Source: CAVSVP01 sp963731125 (GTDB lineage Bacteria; Pseudomonadota; Gammaproteobacteria; Competibacterales; Competibacteraceae). Taken from it: DNA of 64,000 nucleotides. The stretch is from positions 744,001 to 808,000 of the forward strand of contig CAVSVP010000007.1 in assembly GCA_963731125.1 (NCBI GenBank), read 5' to 3'. The position numbers were made by a program, and so were the translations under genes. Position 1 is the first letter of the stretch; every line of letters begins with the position of its first letter. The notes under the pieces are model-generated. The model did no database searches. It saw nothing but the letters and a program-made list of their open reading frames with translations, and was not told the DNA's origin. Shown here one piece after another: positions 1 to 8,839 of this stretch.

Positions 1-71
1 TGCCCCGGCGTTGGTGCTCGAGTTTATTTAAACCGCAAACCGAGGTACTTAAGCGAACCATATGCTCTTCC

Positions 72-395
72 ATGCTAGCGGAAGCTTTTGCTTCAGTGCA
101 TTTTCCGGTTTTTCCTGAAGTGCCATCGCATAGCGATACTCATTCATCGCAACGAAACCTACGTTTGCTTACACCTCGAGATTTCGATCTTTCTCCTTAT
201 TTTGAAATCATCAAGTATCCTTTGGCAGATGTGCAAGATTGGTGCTGGTACCGGCGGCTTCAGCACAACAACTCCAATGTTATGGTTGGCAGTGAAATTG
301 ATTATCGTTGGTCTTCGGATTTATTCAGTGCATTAGGTGCTGCAAACAATAGTGATGCCTCATCAGGTTCGTCTAAGGCTAATTTTATTGAATAG
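72..395 (+). CDS. Hypothetical ORF, 3' end cut by a MITE-like insertion
   Basis: A 107-codon ORF with no family I recognise. Its stop codon is formed exactly where the MITE-like repeat begins (the TAG overlaps the first base of the repeat), so the natural C-terminus is probably missing. The last ~15 residues are Ser/Ala-rich. There is no convincing ribosome binding site, and an overlapping frame of similar length exists. It may be a gene fragment or a chance ORF. Confidence 0.25.
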   Translation: MLAEAFASVHFPVFPEVPSHSDTHSSQRNLRLLTPRDFDLSPYFEIIKYPLADVQDWCWYRRLQHNNSNVMVGSEIDYRWSSDLFSALGAANNSDASSGSSKANFIE

Positions 396-481
396 ACATT
401 ATCGGAAATAAGCTATTGACCAACTTAACTACCTGTACATCAAGGATAATAATTCGCCGAAACCTTAAAACTGATAATGTC
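395..481. repeat. MITE-like internally deleted transposon relic
   Basis: This 87-bp unit starts with GACATTATCGG and ends with the reverse complement of GACATTATCAG. Its first ~68 bp match the inverted right end of the adjacent transposon (around 4632-4699), and its last ~18 bp match the reverse complement of that transposon's left end (487 onwards). It therefore looks like a non-autonomous derivative that kept both ends and lost the middle. It is separated from the full element by TAATA. Together they create a perfect 27-bp-arm palindrome (457-483 and 485-511). Confidence 0.6.
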
Positions 482-736
482 TAATAGACATTATCAGTTT
501 TAAGGTTTCGGCCTATGAGCCCAAACGACGGTTGGGCAACTATTATCTGGTTGATATAAAGCAATTTTATCCTTTCGACGATACACAATCGTCTCACGTT
601 TGATCGCCACACTCCCCTCTCGCTGACCAGAAAACAACGACTTAGACGCAGAAACAGGGTGATCCTTGTCTGGCAAAGGGGACGATTAGGTATATAATCC
701 GTCAATGCCACCTAATAGTCTCATCCGGAGTGCCCG

Positions 737-1402
737 ATGACCAACTCCCGCCTATCGCCTCCCGCGCACGTCGAGCGCCTGCTCCAACCCAACATGGTGA
801 TGACCGTCAGGCAGTTACGCCAGGCGCTCAATGAGCGTGCGCGCAGCAGCGTGTTCCGTGATCTCAAGCAGATCGATGTAATCACCAGCTACTCCCACAC
901 CGGGCAATACCACGCGCTCAAATCGACAGCGAGATTTGATCAACCCGGCTTATGGTTTTTCAACGGCATTGGCTTTGCCCGGTACGGCACGCTGAAGGCA
1001 ACACTGGTCGAACTGATTGCGGAGGCGCAAGCCGGGATGACCCACAAAGAATTAAAGACGCTGTTGCGGGTGGCCGTGCAAAACGCCTTAACGGAGTTGG
1101 TGGCGTCAAATACCGTGGGGAGGCGCTTACTGCCCAAGCGGCTCTCGCTCTATGTCAGTCAGGATCGCCACCAGGGCGCGGCGCAATTCCGGCGTCGGAT
1201 GAGCCTACTGGAGAAAGCCGCCGAAACCGTCTTACCCCCGGACAATGTTCGGCTTGAAATCTTGCTGGACATCATTCGAACTACCCCGCGGCGCACCGAT
1301 GCGAAGGCCCTGGGTGCGGGGCTCAGAGAACGGGCAATCGCCATCGAGGATCGTGAGGTGACGGCCGTATTGCGCTACTATGACATTAAACAAAACGGAT
1401 GA
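737..1402 (+). CDS. Transposon-encoded DNA-binding-like accessory protein
   Basis: A 221-residue basic protein lying inside the transposon, in the same direction as the transposase. Residues ~20-65 look like a winged helix (helix-rich segment, then a short FRDLKQ recognition-like helix and a hairpin with YHALKS). A second similar helical unit follows at ~85-130. A GGAG ribosome site lies 8 nt before the ATG. It was probably transcribed with the transposase before an IS inserted between the two genes. A role in recognising transposon ends or in regulation is inference; I cannot assign a named family. Confidence 0.55.
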   Translation: MTNSRLSPPAHVERLLQPNMVMTVRQLRQALNERARSSVFRDLKQIDVITSYSHTGQYHALKSTARFDQPGLWFFNGIGFARYGTLKATLVELIAEAQAGMTHKELKTLLRVAVQNALTELVASNTVGRRLLPKRLSLYVSQDRHQGAAQFRRRMSLLEKAAETVLPPDNVRLEILLDIIRTTPRRTDAKALGAGLRERAIAIEDREVTAVLRYYDIKQNG

Positions 1403-1417
1403 TGAAATCATCGGTCT

Positions 1418-2539
1418 TAGGACTTACGCATTGACGGCAGGTCGAAATTGTGGATTGAGATATTCCTTGCCAGAGATGAAGGTGCTGACAACCGACGCCA
1501 CGACGTCCTTGTCCAAATCTCGCTGCCATGGGTAGGCGTTGCTGATGAGTTCCGTTAACTGCATCCGTTGCAGGTGAACGTAGCTACCCAGGGCGGCAAA
1601 GATAGGATTGAGTATCGGCACGTTGCCGCGCACCTGGAACCTCTCGAGATGGCAGACCTGCTTGATCCTTCGGTGGTACTGCGCAATGTGCCAATGCTGG
1701 TCATGCAGCTTCTCGAACGCCCCCTGCCCAAAGGCCGGGCAGGCGTCAGTCTGCGGCAGGAAAACCACGTAATGGCGCCGTTGGTCTTTTAACTGCGTCC
1801 GACACCCTTTGACCTCGCCGAACTCGCGCAACCACACCCCCTGCCCTTCGGCCGGGATCGTTAGCTGCTGCCCCTGTACCCATTGGCCTTTTTCCAGAGA
1901 CACCCGGCGGTTGCTTTCCACGGCAACCAGAAACCCCAGCGGGTGGTTTCTGACCCGCTGGAGGTGGTCTGCACACGAATACCACCTGTCCCCGGTCACG
2001 CAGGCCGGTTCTAGCCCCCCGTCCAGCACCTGCCCCCGCATCTCCCGGAACTACGCATTTTTGGTCTTGTGCTCGGATGTGTCGTAACCCCGGTAATTGA
2101 CCGGCAAACTGCGGCCCTGCAAATCCGGGTAGTACAGCGTGATCAGCTTCAACCCCTTAACCACCCGGGGGTGCTTGCCTGACCAGAAGTGGCCAACCAA
2201 CTCCATGTGCTGGCCGTAGGGCTTGTCCACGGTGCTGTCGTCCACGCTCCGGGTTCCCCCGACCCGATTCAGCATCCCCTTGGCCTCGGCGAACAGGTCC
2301 TTGGGCTCATCCCCCTCACGCAACAGAAAACGGTTCACGCTGTCATGGGAAATCCCCATCACTTCCGCCAAACGGCTACCGTTGCCTGAGTTCGGCTCGC
2401 TCATCAAAAATCCCATATCCATCGGTAAGCTACAATGCCCCGTCGGGGGGCGTGAGGTTATTCTGATCATCCGGCTAAGCGTGGCTCAAAACGCCAATCT
2501 CTGCCACAAGTTTTCGTATTCGTCAATGCGTAAGTCCTA
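1418..2539. mobile_element. 1122-bp IS with perfect 19-bp ends, nested in transposon
   Basis: Perfect inverted repeats TAGGACTTACGCATTGACG (1418-1436) and the complement (2521-2539) are bracketed by a 5-bp direct duplication GGTCT (1413-1417 and 2540-2544). The ends and target duplication are intact, so insertion looks recent, but the single transposase gene has an in-frame stop. It separates the host transposon's two genes. The DDE protein is of the IS4/IS701-like type; the precise family needs a database comparison. Confidence 0.85.
1424..2470 (-). pseudogene. IS4/IS701-like transposase with in-frame amber stop
   Basis: Read from 2470 down, the protein contains a first DDE Asp in VDDSTVDKPYG, then FWSGKH, NYRGYD and KTKNA, meets TAG at 2051-2053, and continues in the same frame with FREMRGQ and VTGDRWYS (the second acidic motif). 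The two halves (139 and 205 residues) are collinear, so one point mutation separates them. Unless the amber codon is suppressed, no full transposase is made. It fills nearly the whole IS, as is normal for single-ORF elements. Confidence 0.8.
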
Positions 2540-2736
2540 GGTCTGCAGCCCTTTAAAGGTGAGAAAACATAGGCTGAAATTGAGTTTTGAGCCTTTTTGT
2601 TGAAAACCCCGATTTTTTCCACATTATCCTAATTTGCCCTCATAGACGCTCTATGTTGGAAATCAAAAAATATTTTAAAATCAAATACATAAAAATTCAC
2701 GAAAATCGCTCAATTTAGAAAATTGTGGCATGAAAC

Positions 2737-4557
2737 ATGCTGAAAAATTCAGAAACTGAATTTGTAAATTATTTACTTTTGAATACAATCGGTTACGACA
2801 CCTTTAAAGGGCTGGTCCTAGGTCTGCTACGCGAGAAGATCGCTCGCTTGTGCTTGCGGCTGGCCTCACGGCATTTATTTTCACAACGGCCCCAGCGGCA
2901 TTTTTCCCCCATCGCGACGGGCTGTCGGTGCGGCGCCGATACCTGCGTCTTAAAAACACAGCAGAAGAGCCTGGCGACCTTGGCGATTGGGCAGTTCGAG
3001 GCCTTGGAAACACAACGCCATTGCCCTCGCTGTGGCGAGATCTACCGTTCGGAAGAGTTGCGCGCGCTGAGCCCGCAGCGCGGTCAGTTCGGCTTTGATG
3101 TCATTGCGCACATCGGCAGGGCGCTGTTTGTGCACTGCCGCAGCGAGCGGGCGGTGCAGGCCGAGTTGACGGGCGGGAACATCCCCATCTCGATCAGTGA
3201 GATCAGCTTCCTGGGGAAACGCTTTATCGTGTACCTGGCTTTGGCACACCGGGCATGTCAGGGCGCGCTGCGAGAGCACATGGCCGCCAAGGGCGGCTAT
3301 ATTCTGCACCTGGATGCCACTGGTGAAGGCGATAGCCCGCCGTTATTCAGCTGTCTCGACGAGATCGGCCGGAGTGTCCTGGGCAACCGAAAAATGCCGA
3401 CCGAAGACAGCGCGCATCTCATCCTCCTGCTGCGCGAGTTGAAAGCGGCTTACGGGACACCGCTGGCGCTGGTGCATGATATGGGCCGGGCGATTTTGAA
3501 AGCGGTGGCCACCGGGTTCCCCACGGTACCGGACTACCTCTGTCACTTTCATTTGTTGAGAGATCTCGGTAAGGACCTGTTTGATTTCGAGTACCGAACG
3601 ATCCGCCGCTATACCCGGGACTTCAAAGCCAAGGCAACGTTAAGCGAAGCCGGAAAAGCTCTGCATGAGGCGATCGATAACGAGTCGGCGCGCGCGGACA
3701 ATCTGCAGACCTACCTGGACAGAAAAGCAGCCGAAAACGACAACCCACCAGCGCTCACCCCCTGGGTCAGCGCTTACCTGCTGGTGGCGTGGGTTCTGGA
3801 AGCCGACAGTGCCTGTGCGGGGGTTGGCTTCCCGTTCGATCGCCCGCACCTGGTATTCTATCAGCGATTACGGGAAGCCTATCCCGCACTCAAGAAGCTG
3901 AAAGCGAAAGGGGTGAGCGTCTTGCCGTTGTCGACTCTGCATCGGATGCTGAGCGACGCCGCCCTGCATAACCTGGTGACGCGAATCGAACAGAAGATCA
4001 CCCGCTTTGACCGACTACGAGAGGCGATGCGCATTGCACGCCCAGACTGCGGTCAGGGACTCAACGATGCCGGCGACGGCGAGATCAAGACGATAGAAAG
4101 TCGTGTCAAAGCGTTGCGCTATTCAAAGACAATAAAAGCCTTATCGGCAAGCGACATCAGTTACCAGAAAATGGCGAAACAGATTGACAAGTATTGGGAC
4201 CAACGCTTTGCCGATCCGATTGCGGTCAACACGCCTGCCGGCACGGTGATGATCCAGCCTCAACGGACCAATAATCTGATGGAGCAATCATTTCGTTTTC
4301 GGAAACGCGACGGGCGGAAGAAGACCGGGCAAAAAGCGTTGAGCAGGACATTGGTGGCCATGCTTGCCGATACCCCACGGGTGCGCAATCTCGACAATCC
4401 CGACTACATGAGGATTTTGCTCAACGGAAAAGCCACGCTGGCCGCTCGATTTGCCGACATCGACATCCAGCAGCTCCGCGAGGAAGAACAGGCAAACAAC
4501 AACCGCTTCCGAAAATATCCTAAAAATATGCGCCGGTTGTTCCGAGTACCGCATTGA
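2737..4557 (+). CDS. DDE transposase, zinc-ribbon N-terminus (606 aa)
   Basis: A large transposase encoded inside the 487-4699 element. The N-terminal ~120 residues hold paired cysteines (CRCGADTC and HCPRCGEIY) that look like a zinc ribbon. The catalytic core follows: LHLDATGEG (first Asp, ~residue 194), ALVHDMGR (second Asp) and a CHFHLL..D motif, as in MULE/ISL3-like RNase H-fold transposases. The C-terminus has NNLMEQSFRFRKRDGRKK, a probable third acidic motif. The ORF is intact. The upstream segment 2545-2736 is AT-rich. The start at 2737 is the first ATG; a shorter start is possible. Confidence 0.75.
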   Translation: MLKNSETEFVNYLLLNTIGYDTFKGLVLGLLREKIARLCLRLASRHLFSQRPQRHFSPIATGCRCGADTCVLKTQQKSLATLAIGQFEALETQRHCPRCGEIYRSEELRALSPQRGQFGFDVIAHIGRALFVHCRSERAVQAELTGGNIPISISEISFLGKRFIVYLALAHRACQGALREHMAAKGGYILHLDATGEGDSPPLFSCLDEIGRSVLGNRKMPTEDSAHLILLLRELKAAYGTPLALVHDMGRAILKAVATGFPTVPDYLCHFHLLRDLGKDLFDFEYRTIRRYTRDFKAKATLSEAGKALHEAIDNESARADNLQTYLDRKAAENDNPPALTPWVSAYLLVAWVLEADSACAGVGFPFDRPHLVFYQRLREAYPALKKLKAKGVSVLPLSTLHRMLSDAALHNLVTRIEQKITRFDRLREAMRIARPDCGQGLNDAGDGEIKTIESRVKALRYSKTIKALSASDISYQKMAKQIDKYWDQRFADPIAVNTPAGTVMIQPQRTNNLMEQSFRFRKRDGRKKTGQKALSRTLVAMLADTPRVRNLDNPDYMRILLNGKATLAARFADIDIQQLREEEQANNNRFRKYPKNMRRLFRVPH

Positions 4558-4754
4558 CCTCGCAAAATCATGAAAGCGGCGTCAATGTGAGACGATTATG
4601 TACCAATCCAACCGTTGTTTGGGGCCATAGGTTTCGGCGAATTATTATCCTTGATGTACAGGTAGTTAAGTCGGTCAATAGCTTATTTCCGATAATGTCT
4701 AATAGAAGACCTGTTGTTGAATGAGCTCCTCGCATAAGCTAAGCAGCCAGTATG

Positions 4755-5396
4755 TTACCAGCCGGGCGGTAATTTGCTAAGAAGGATAATCTGCTTGTCT
4801 TTAACTTTAATATAGCCACCCGTGGCTAAGTCCTTCATAATGCGGCTAACCATTTCTCGAGATGCGCCCACCATGCTGGCAATATCTTGATGCGTTAGTC
4901 GGTGCTGAATCACAAGTTTGCCGTCACACTCAATCGCCATGTTTAACAAGGTGCGAGCAACCCTGCCATAGACATCGAGTAAGGCGAGGTTCTTGACGTT
5001 ATCGGTAAGCACCCTGATTCGATGCGCCAGTACTTGAATCAAATCAAAAGCAATTTCGGGATGTGCAGCAATGCAACGTTGATAATCAGACTTGGTAACA
5101 ACAGAAATTCGCGAGGGTTCTGTCGTCATCACCGAGGCTGAACGAGGCTCAGCATCGAGAAGCGCTAATTCGCCGAAATATTCCCCTGGACCAAGAATAC
5201 TTAAGAGTACTTCTTTCCCGTTTTCGTCGCTTAAATAAACTTTAACCTTACCGCTGAGAATAATGTAGAGAGAATCGCTCAGATCCCCTTCATTGATTAA
5301 TATAGTATTTTTGGAATATTTTCTGGTGATGCTGCAGCCTGATAAGAGGCTGAGATTACTTTGCGTTAGTTTCGGAAAAACCGAAGTTTGAACCAT
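4755..5396 (-). CDS. Crp/Fnr-family transcriptional regulator
   Basis: A 213-residue regulator. An N-terminal cyclic-nucleotide-binding beta-roll (residues ~8-115) contains the phosphate-binding pattern GEL (74-76) with RSAS (85-88), the arrangement found in cAMP-binding Crp. A long dimerisation helix (~116-140) follows, then a C-terminal winged helix-turn-helix (~165-190, LTHQDIASMVGASREMVSR). No Cys cluster for an FeS centre is seen, so it is Crp-like rather than Fnr-like. The 14-bp palindrome at 5497-5510 lies ~100 bp upstream. Ligand and regulon are not determinable from sequence alone. Confidence 0.85.
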   Translation of the reverse strand: MVQTSVFPKLTQSNLSLLSGCSITRKYSKNTILINEGDLSDSLYIILSGKVKVYLSDENGKEVLLSILGPGEYFGELALLDAEPRSASVMTTEPSRISVVTKSDYQRCIAAHPEIAFDLIQVLAHRIRVLTDNVKNLALLDVYGRVARTLLNMAIECDGKLVIQHRLTHQDIASMVGASREMVSRIMKDLATGGYIKVKDKQIILLSKLPPGW

Positions 5397-5496
5397 TGGG
5401 CGTCACCTCCGTTTTGGGATATGGACATGCAACGCTAATGGTAAGTGGCCGATTCTAAAACACACCGAACACACCATAATGGCTTTATTGTATCTT

Positions 5497-5510
5497 CAGT
5501 AAATTTACTG
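5497..5510. promoter_or_regulatory. 14-bp perfect palindrome upstream of crp-like gene
   Basis: CAGTAAATTTACTG is a perfect dyad, ~100 bp upstream of the regulator start. It could be an operator, possibly autoregulatory, although it does not match the classical TGTGA-N6-TCACA Crp site. It is AT-rich, and chance is not excluded. Confidence 0.35.
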
Positions 5511-5610
5511 TTAGATAAAATTCGTTGGGCATGAATTAATTGTCCTACTCTAGTCGGAGTATAGACTAATCAATGGCACAACCCATTAAAAAAATAATGC
5601 TTCGTAGTGC

Positions 5611-5759
5611 AATAGTTCGGACAGTTTTGAGCATAAAAAATCAATCGCTTATCACTGAAAATCGAATTAAATCAAACTTAGGCCCTACGCTGAGTTGCAT
5701 TTAATTCCGTAAGTATTTGATTCGTCGTCCTGAAACCATCTAAAACTGTCCGAAGTATT
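5611..5759. repeat. ~150-bp element with imperfect 19-bp terminal inverted repeats
   Basis: AATAGTTCGGACAGTTTTG (5611-5629) is matched by the inverted TAAAACTGTCCGAAGTATT (5741-5759), 17 of 19 positions pairing. The interior is AT-rich and carries no ORF. It looks like a MITE or a solo IS remnant in the crp-phasin intergenic region. I cannot name the parent element. Confidence 0.45.
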
Positions 5760-5809
5760 GGTAGTGGTTACGTGGATCTTTTTATTGGTGGTTGAGTCTT
5801 TATTCATCG

Positions 5810-5938
5810 CTACAATTTATCCAGAAAATCATTAACTTGGATAAGTAAACCACTCATATTTTCGCCACAGTCAGTTTTCTGCAACTGTGCTTCCAGGCTT
5901 GTACTGAAGCGGCGATCTTTCTCCTCGAGAATGTCCAT
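5810..5938 (-). CDS. Possible 42-residue charged helical peptide
   Basis: An ATG-initiated ORF downstream of the phasin gene and in the same frame as it. It begins MDILEEKDRRFSTSLEAQLQ and is predicted helical with a heptad-like pattern. The frame is open from the phasin stop codon to here, so it may be a remnant of a longer C-terminal extension or of a second phasin-like gene. No strong ribosome site is visible. Weak evidence only. Confidence 0.25.
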   Translation of the reverse strand: MDILEEKDRRFSTSLEAQLQKTDCGENMSGLLIQVNDFLDKL

Positions 5939-5998
5939 GCGCAAACTTAGCCTAAGAGGGCTTGGAAAGCTCGGTTGCCTCGGGTTTGAAGATCTCGC

Positions 5999-6421
5999 TT
6001 AAGTGCCTTGTGTGGAAGATCCATCCTGACGGTTGGTTTGGCCTTTGGAACTCTCAAACAAGGCTTCTATACTCTTGCTTAAGGCATCCATACGCCGGTT
6101 GAGATCTTGCAATTCTGCTTGAGTGGGAACATCGAGATTTTGCAGAGCACGACCAACGCGGTCCTGAAAAATCCTCTCCAAACTTTCGATATTTTGAGGG
6201 CGGGTAGAATTGCTAGGTTCGGTTTGGATTGCAGCGCTGCCCTTAGCGCGTGCTTCGACTTTTTCGCCTTCCTCAATTAAAGACTCAAGTAACTCGCCAC
6301 CCTTCTCTTGAGCTTTTGCTGCAGCCCCTAGTCCGGCTAACCAAAGTTGATGGACAATGCCCTTGACTAGCGTGACCGTCGCATTTTGCTTGGGGCGTGC
6401 GCTGCTTAGAGTTTTTGCCAT
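5999..6421 (-). CDS. Phasin family (PHA granule-associated) protein
   Basis: A 140-residue protein with the layout of PhaF/PhaI-type granule-associated phasins: an amphipathic helix near residues 20-60 (LVKGIVHQLWLAGLGAAAKAQ), a hydrophilic Ser/Thr/Asn linker (~60-78), and a C-terminal coiled coil (~78-125) with regular Leu spacing (LQDLNRRMDALSKSIEALF). Such proteins coat polyhydroxyalkanoate granules in the cytoplasm. No PHA synthase is in the window. It is monocistronic as far as visible. Confidence 0.7.
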   Translation of the reverse strand: MAKTLSSARPKQNATVTLVKGIVHQLWLAGLGAAAKAQEKGGELLESLIEEGEKVEARAKGSAAIQTEPSNSTRPQNIESLERIFQDRVGRALQNLDVPTQAELQDLNRRMDALSKSIEALFESSKGQTNRQDGSSTQGT

Positions 6422-6577
6422 CGTCTTCCCCCTGATCGCGACTTATAATTTTAAGGTGTTGTATTATGCATAATGATACACCGTTTAGCGGTATCTATGC
6501 TTGCTAAGCTGAGTGCAATATAAGTGAAAATTTTTGGCAACCGGTGCGGGCAACACCAGGCCGTTACGGTTCCAGAG

Positions 6578-7765
6578 TTACGTCGGTTGCCTTTGCAGAG
6601 CTCGAATGCCCCGGTCTAGTCCTTCCAAGGTTAACGGATACATACGGTCCTGCATGAGTTCGCGGGTCATGTGAATGGACGGCGTATATTCCCAATAAGA
6701 TTCGGATTGCGGATTGAGCCATATAGCGTAGGGATAGGCCTCCAGTAATCGCCTAATCCAAACGGCGCCCGCTTCCTCGTTAAAATATTCTACGCTGCCG
6801 CCTGGATAAGCGATTTCGTAGGGGCTCATCGTTGCATCGCCCACGAAAATAAGTTTATAGTCCCTGCCAAAGGTATGAATAATTTCCATCATGGGTATCC
6901 GCTCAGAATGGCGGCGATAGCTGTTTTTCCATACGGCTTCGTACAGAAAATTATGGAAGTAAAAGTATTCTAAATGCTTAAATTCGCTTTTTGCGGCCGA
7001 AAACAATTCCTCGCAGATCCGAACGTGATCTTCCATTGAGCCGCCGACATCCAGGAATAGTAGCACTTTAATGGCATTATGCCGCTCGGGCACCATTTTC
7101 AGATCCAGAAAGCCGGCGTTACGGGCAGTGGAACGTATGGTATCGTCTAAATCCAGTTCTTCTGCCGCACCTTGGCGGGCAAATTTTCGCAGCCGGCGCA
7201 GGGCCAGCTTGATATTACGAGTACCCAATTCCACTGAGTCGTCCAGATTACGAAACTCGCGCTTATCCCATACCTTTACCGCTCGACGATGCCGGGAGCG
7301 ATCCTGACCGATGCGCACGCCTTCAGGATTATAACCGTAAGCGCCAAAGGGTGAGCGGCCGGCGGTGCCTATCCACTTATTGCCGCCCTGATGCCGTCCC
7401 TGCTGCTCTTCCAGGCGCCTTCGCAGGGTTTCCATCAGTTTCTCCCAGCCTCCCAGTGACTTAATACGCTGCTTTTCCTCGTCACTCAAGGTAAGCTTCA
7501 TCTGTTTGCGCAGCCAATCCTCAGGAATTTCTCCGAAAACCTCGTTAAATAATTGCTCAATCCCCTTAAAATGTGTACCAAAGACTTGGTCGAAGCGATC
7601 GTAATGGCGTTCATCTTTAACCAAGCTCGCCCGGGACAGGTAATAAAAATCGTCTACGCTGAACCCTGCCACCTGCTGCTCTAAGGCCTTTAACAGAGTC
7701 AAAAATTCGGTCAGGGAAACCGGAATCTGGGCTTCCCGCAGTTTATAAAAGAACTCGGTTAGCAT
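6578..7765 (-). CDS. CoxE-like von Willebrand factor A domain protein
   Basis: A 395-residue partner of the MoxR ATPase encoded 1 nt upstream (same strand). The N-terminal half (1-110) is the helical CoxE-type region. The C-terminal half is a vWA domain whose metal-binding MIDAS motif reads DVGGS (239-243), a variant of DxSxS with Gly in place of the first Ser. No membrane segment is present. MoxR-vWA pairs act as chaperone-like complexes that remodel or insert cofactors into target enzymes; the client here is unknown. It is a common chromosomal pair, not part of the defence-like clusters further on. Confidence 0.8.
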   Translation of the reverse strand: MLTEFFYKLREAQIPVSLTEFLTLLKALEQQVAGFSVDDFYYLSRASLVKDERHYDRFDQVFGTHFKGIEQLFNEVFGEIPEDWLRKQMKLTLSDEEKQRIKSLGGWEKLMETLRRRLEEQQGRHQGGNKWIGTAGRSPFGAYGYNPEGVRIGQDRSRHRRAVKVWDKREFRNLDDSVELGTRNIKLALRRLRKFARQGAAEELDLDDTIRSTARNAGFLDLKMVPERHNAIKVLLFLDVGGSMEDHVRICEELFSAAKSEFKHLEYFYFHNFLYEAVWKNSYRRHSERIPMMEIIHTFGRDYKLIFVGDATMSPYEIAYPGGSVEYFNEEAGAVWIRRLLEAYPYAIWLNPQSESYWEYTPSIHMTRELMQDRMYPLTLEGLDRGIRALQRQPT

Positions 7766-7766
7766 C

Positions 7767-8621
7767 TCATCGCCCCTTACGTCGGTTCATAAACAACAGA
7801 CGTTCAAAAAGATGCACGTCCTGCTCGTTCTTAAGCAAAGCGCCATGCAAAGGCGGAATGATCTTGCGCTGGTCATTGCTGCGCAGTACCTCCGGCGGAA
7901 TGTCCTCGGCCACTAGCAACTTGATCCAGTCCAGCAGCTCCGAAGTGGAAGGGCGTTTTTTTAGGCCGGGTACCTCGCGTATCTCGAAAAAAACCTCCAA
8001 CGCTTCGCTAAGCAATCGTTTCTTGAGATCCGGGTAGTGCACGTGCACAATTTCTTCCATGGTATCCCGATCGGGAAAACGGATGTAGTGAAAAAAGCAG
8101 CGGCGCAAAAACGCATCCGGCAGTTCTTTCTCGTTGTTACTGGTAATAACAATAATGGGACGGTGATTGGCGCGTACGATCTGCTTCGTTTCATACACGA
8201 AGAACTCCATGCGGTCCAACTCTTGAAGCAGATCATTGGGAAACTCTATATCCGCTTTGTCAATCTCGTCGATCAGCAATACCGGCTGAATGTCGGAAGT
8301 AAAGGCTTCCCAGAGCTTGCCCTTAACAATATAGTTGCCGATATCATAAACGCGCTCATCTCCTAACTGAGAGTCCCGCAGTCGCGAGACGGCATCGTAC
8401 TCATACAGCCCCTGGCGAGCTTTCATCGTCGATTTAATGTGCCATTCAATTAGCGGGCGGCTGAGAGCACGAGCGATTTCCTCGGCTAATTTGGTTTTAC
8501 CGGTACCGGGTTCGCCCTTGACAAGAAGGGGGCGGCCTAAAATGATGGCTGCATTGACAGCCATCATCAAGTCGTCGGTGGCGACATAGGTATCGGTTCC
8601 CTTAAAACGGTCGTTTGGCAT
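7767..8621 (-). CDS. MoxR-family AAA+ ATPase
   Basis: A 284-residue AAA+ protein. Walker A GEPGTGKT lies at 36-43, Walker B LLIDEID at 115-121, then sensor-1 ITSNNEKELPDAFLRR with the arginine finger, typical of MoxR. It is the first gene of a two-gene unit with the CoxE-like vWA protein (1-nt gap), so the two are almost certainly co-translated. It probably forms a hexamer that acts with the vWA protein on an unidentified substrate. Confidence 0.88.
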   Translation of the reverse strand: MPNDRFKGTDTYVATDDLMMAVNAAIILGRPLLVKGEPGTGKTKLAEEIARALSRPLIEWHIKSTMKARQGLYEYDAVSRLRDSQLGDERVYDIGNYIVKGKLWEAFTSDIQPVLLIDEIDKADIEFPNDLLQELDRMEFFVYETKQIVRANHRPIIVITSNNEKELPDAFLRRCFFHYIRFPDRDTMEEIVHVHYPDLKKRLLSEALEVFFEIREVPGLKKRPSTSELLDWIKLLVAEDIPPEVLRSNDQRKIIPPLHGALLKNEQDVHLFERLLFMNRRKGR

Positions 8622-8839
8622 GGGTTATCTCTCTGCGCTGAAATCAAAAATGAGTTTGCCGGCTCGCTATTTTAAACTAGAGTTTGCTGCTTCGCAGCAC
8701 AACTATCTTATTTATCTTTAAAGATCTCGTCAGTCATAAGTTCTCTAGAGTTTGATTTATGCAAGAGGTTTAATGAACCCGCAGGGTTGTCTTGGGTCTG
8801 TAATTTTTGTTTGCCCGATGTCCGCTAAAAGGTTAAGTG

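Larger units (their letters stand above)
487..4699. mobile_element. DDE transposon with long imperfect terminal inverted repeats
   Basis: The left end (487) and right end (4699, reverse complement) both begin GACATTATC. Both contain a CGAAACC/GGTTTCGG segment followed by a TATG..CCCCAAAC.ACGGTTGG block (about 511-537 and 4609-4634). Between them lie a winged-helix-like gene (737-1402) and a 606-residue transposase (2737-4557). A different IS (1418-2539) is inserted between the two genes. The right end carries ~45 bp more sequence between its tip and the shared inner block than the left end. I see no clear target duplication. The exact IS family is uncertain. Confidence 0.6.
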
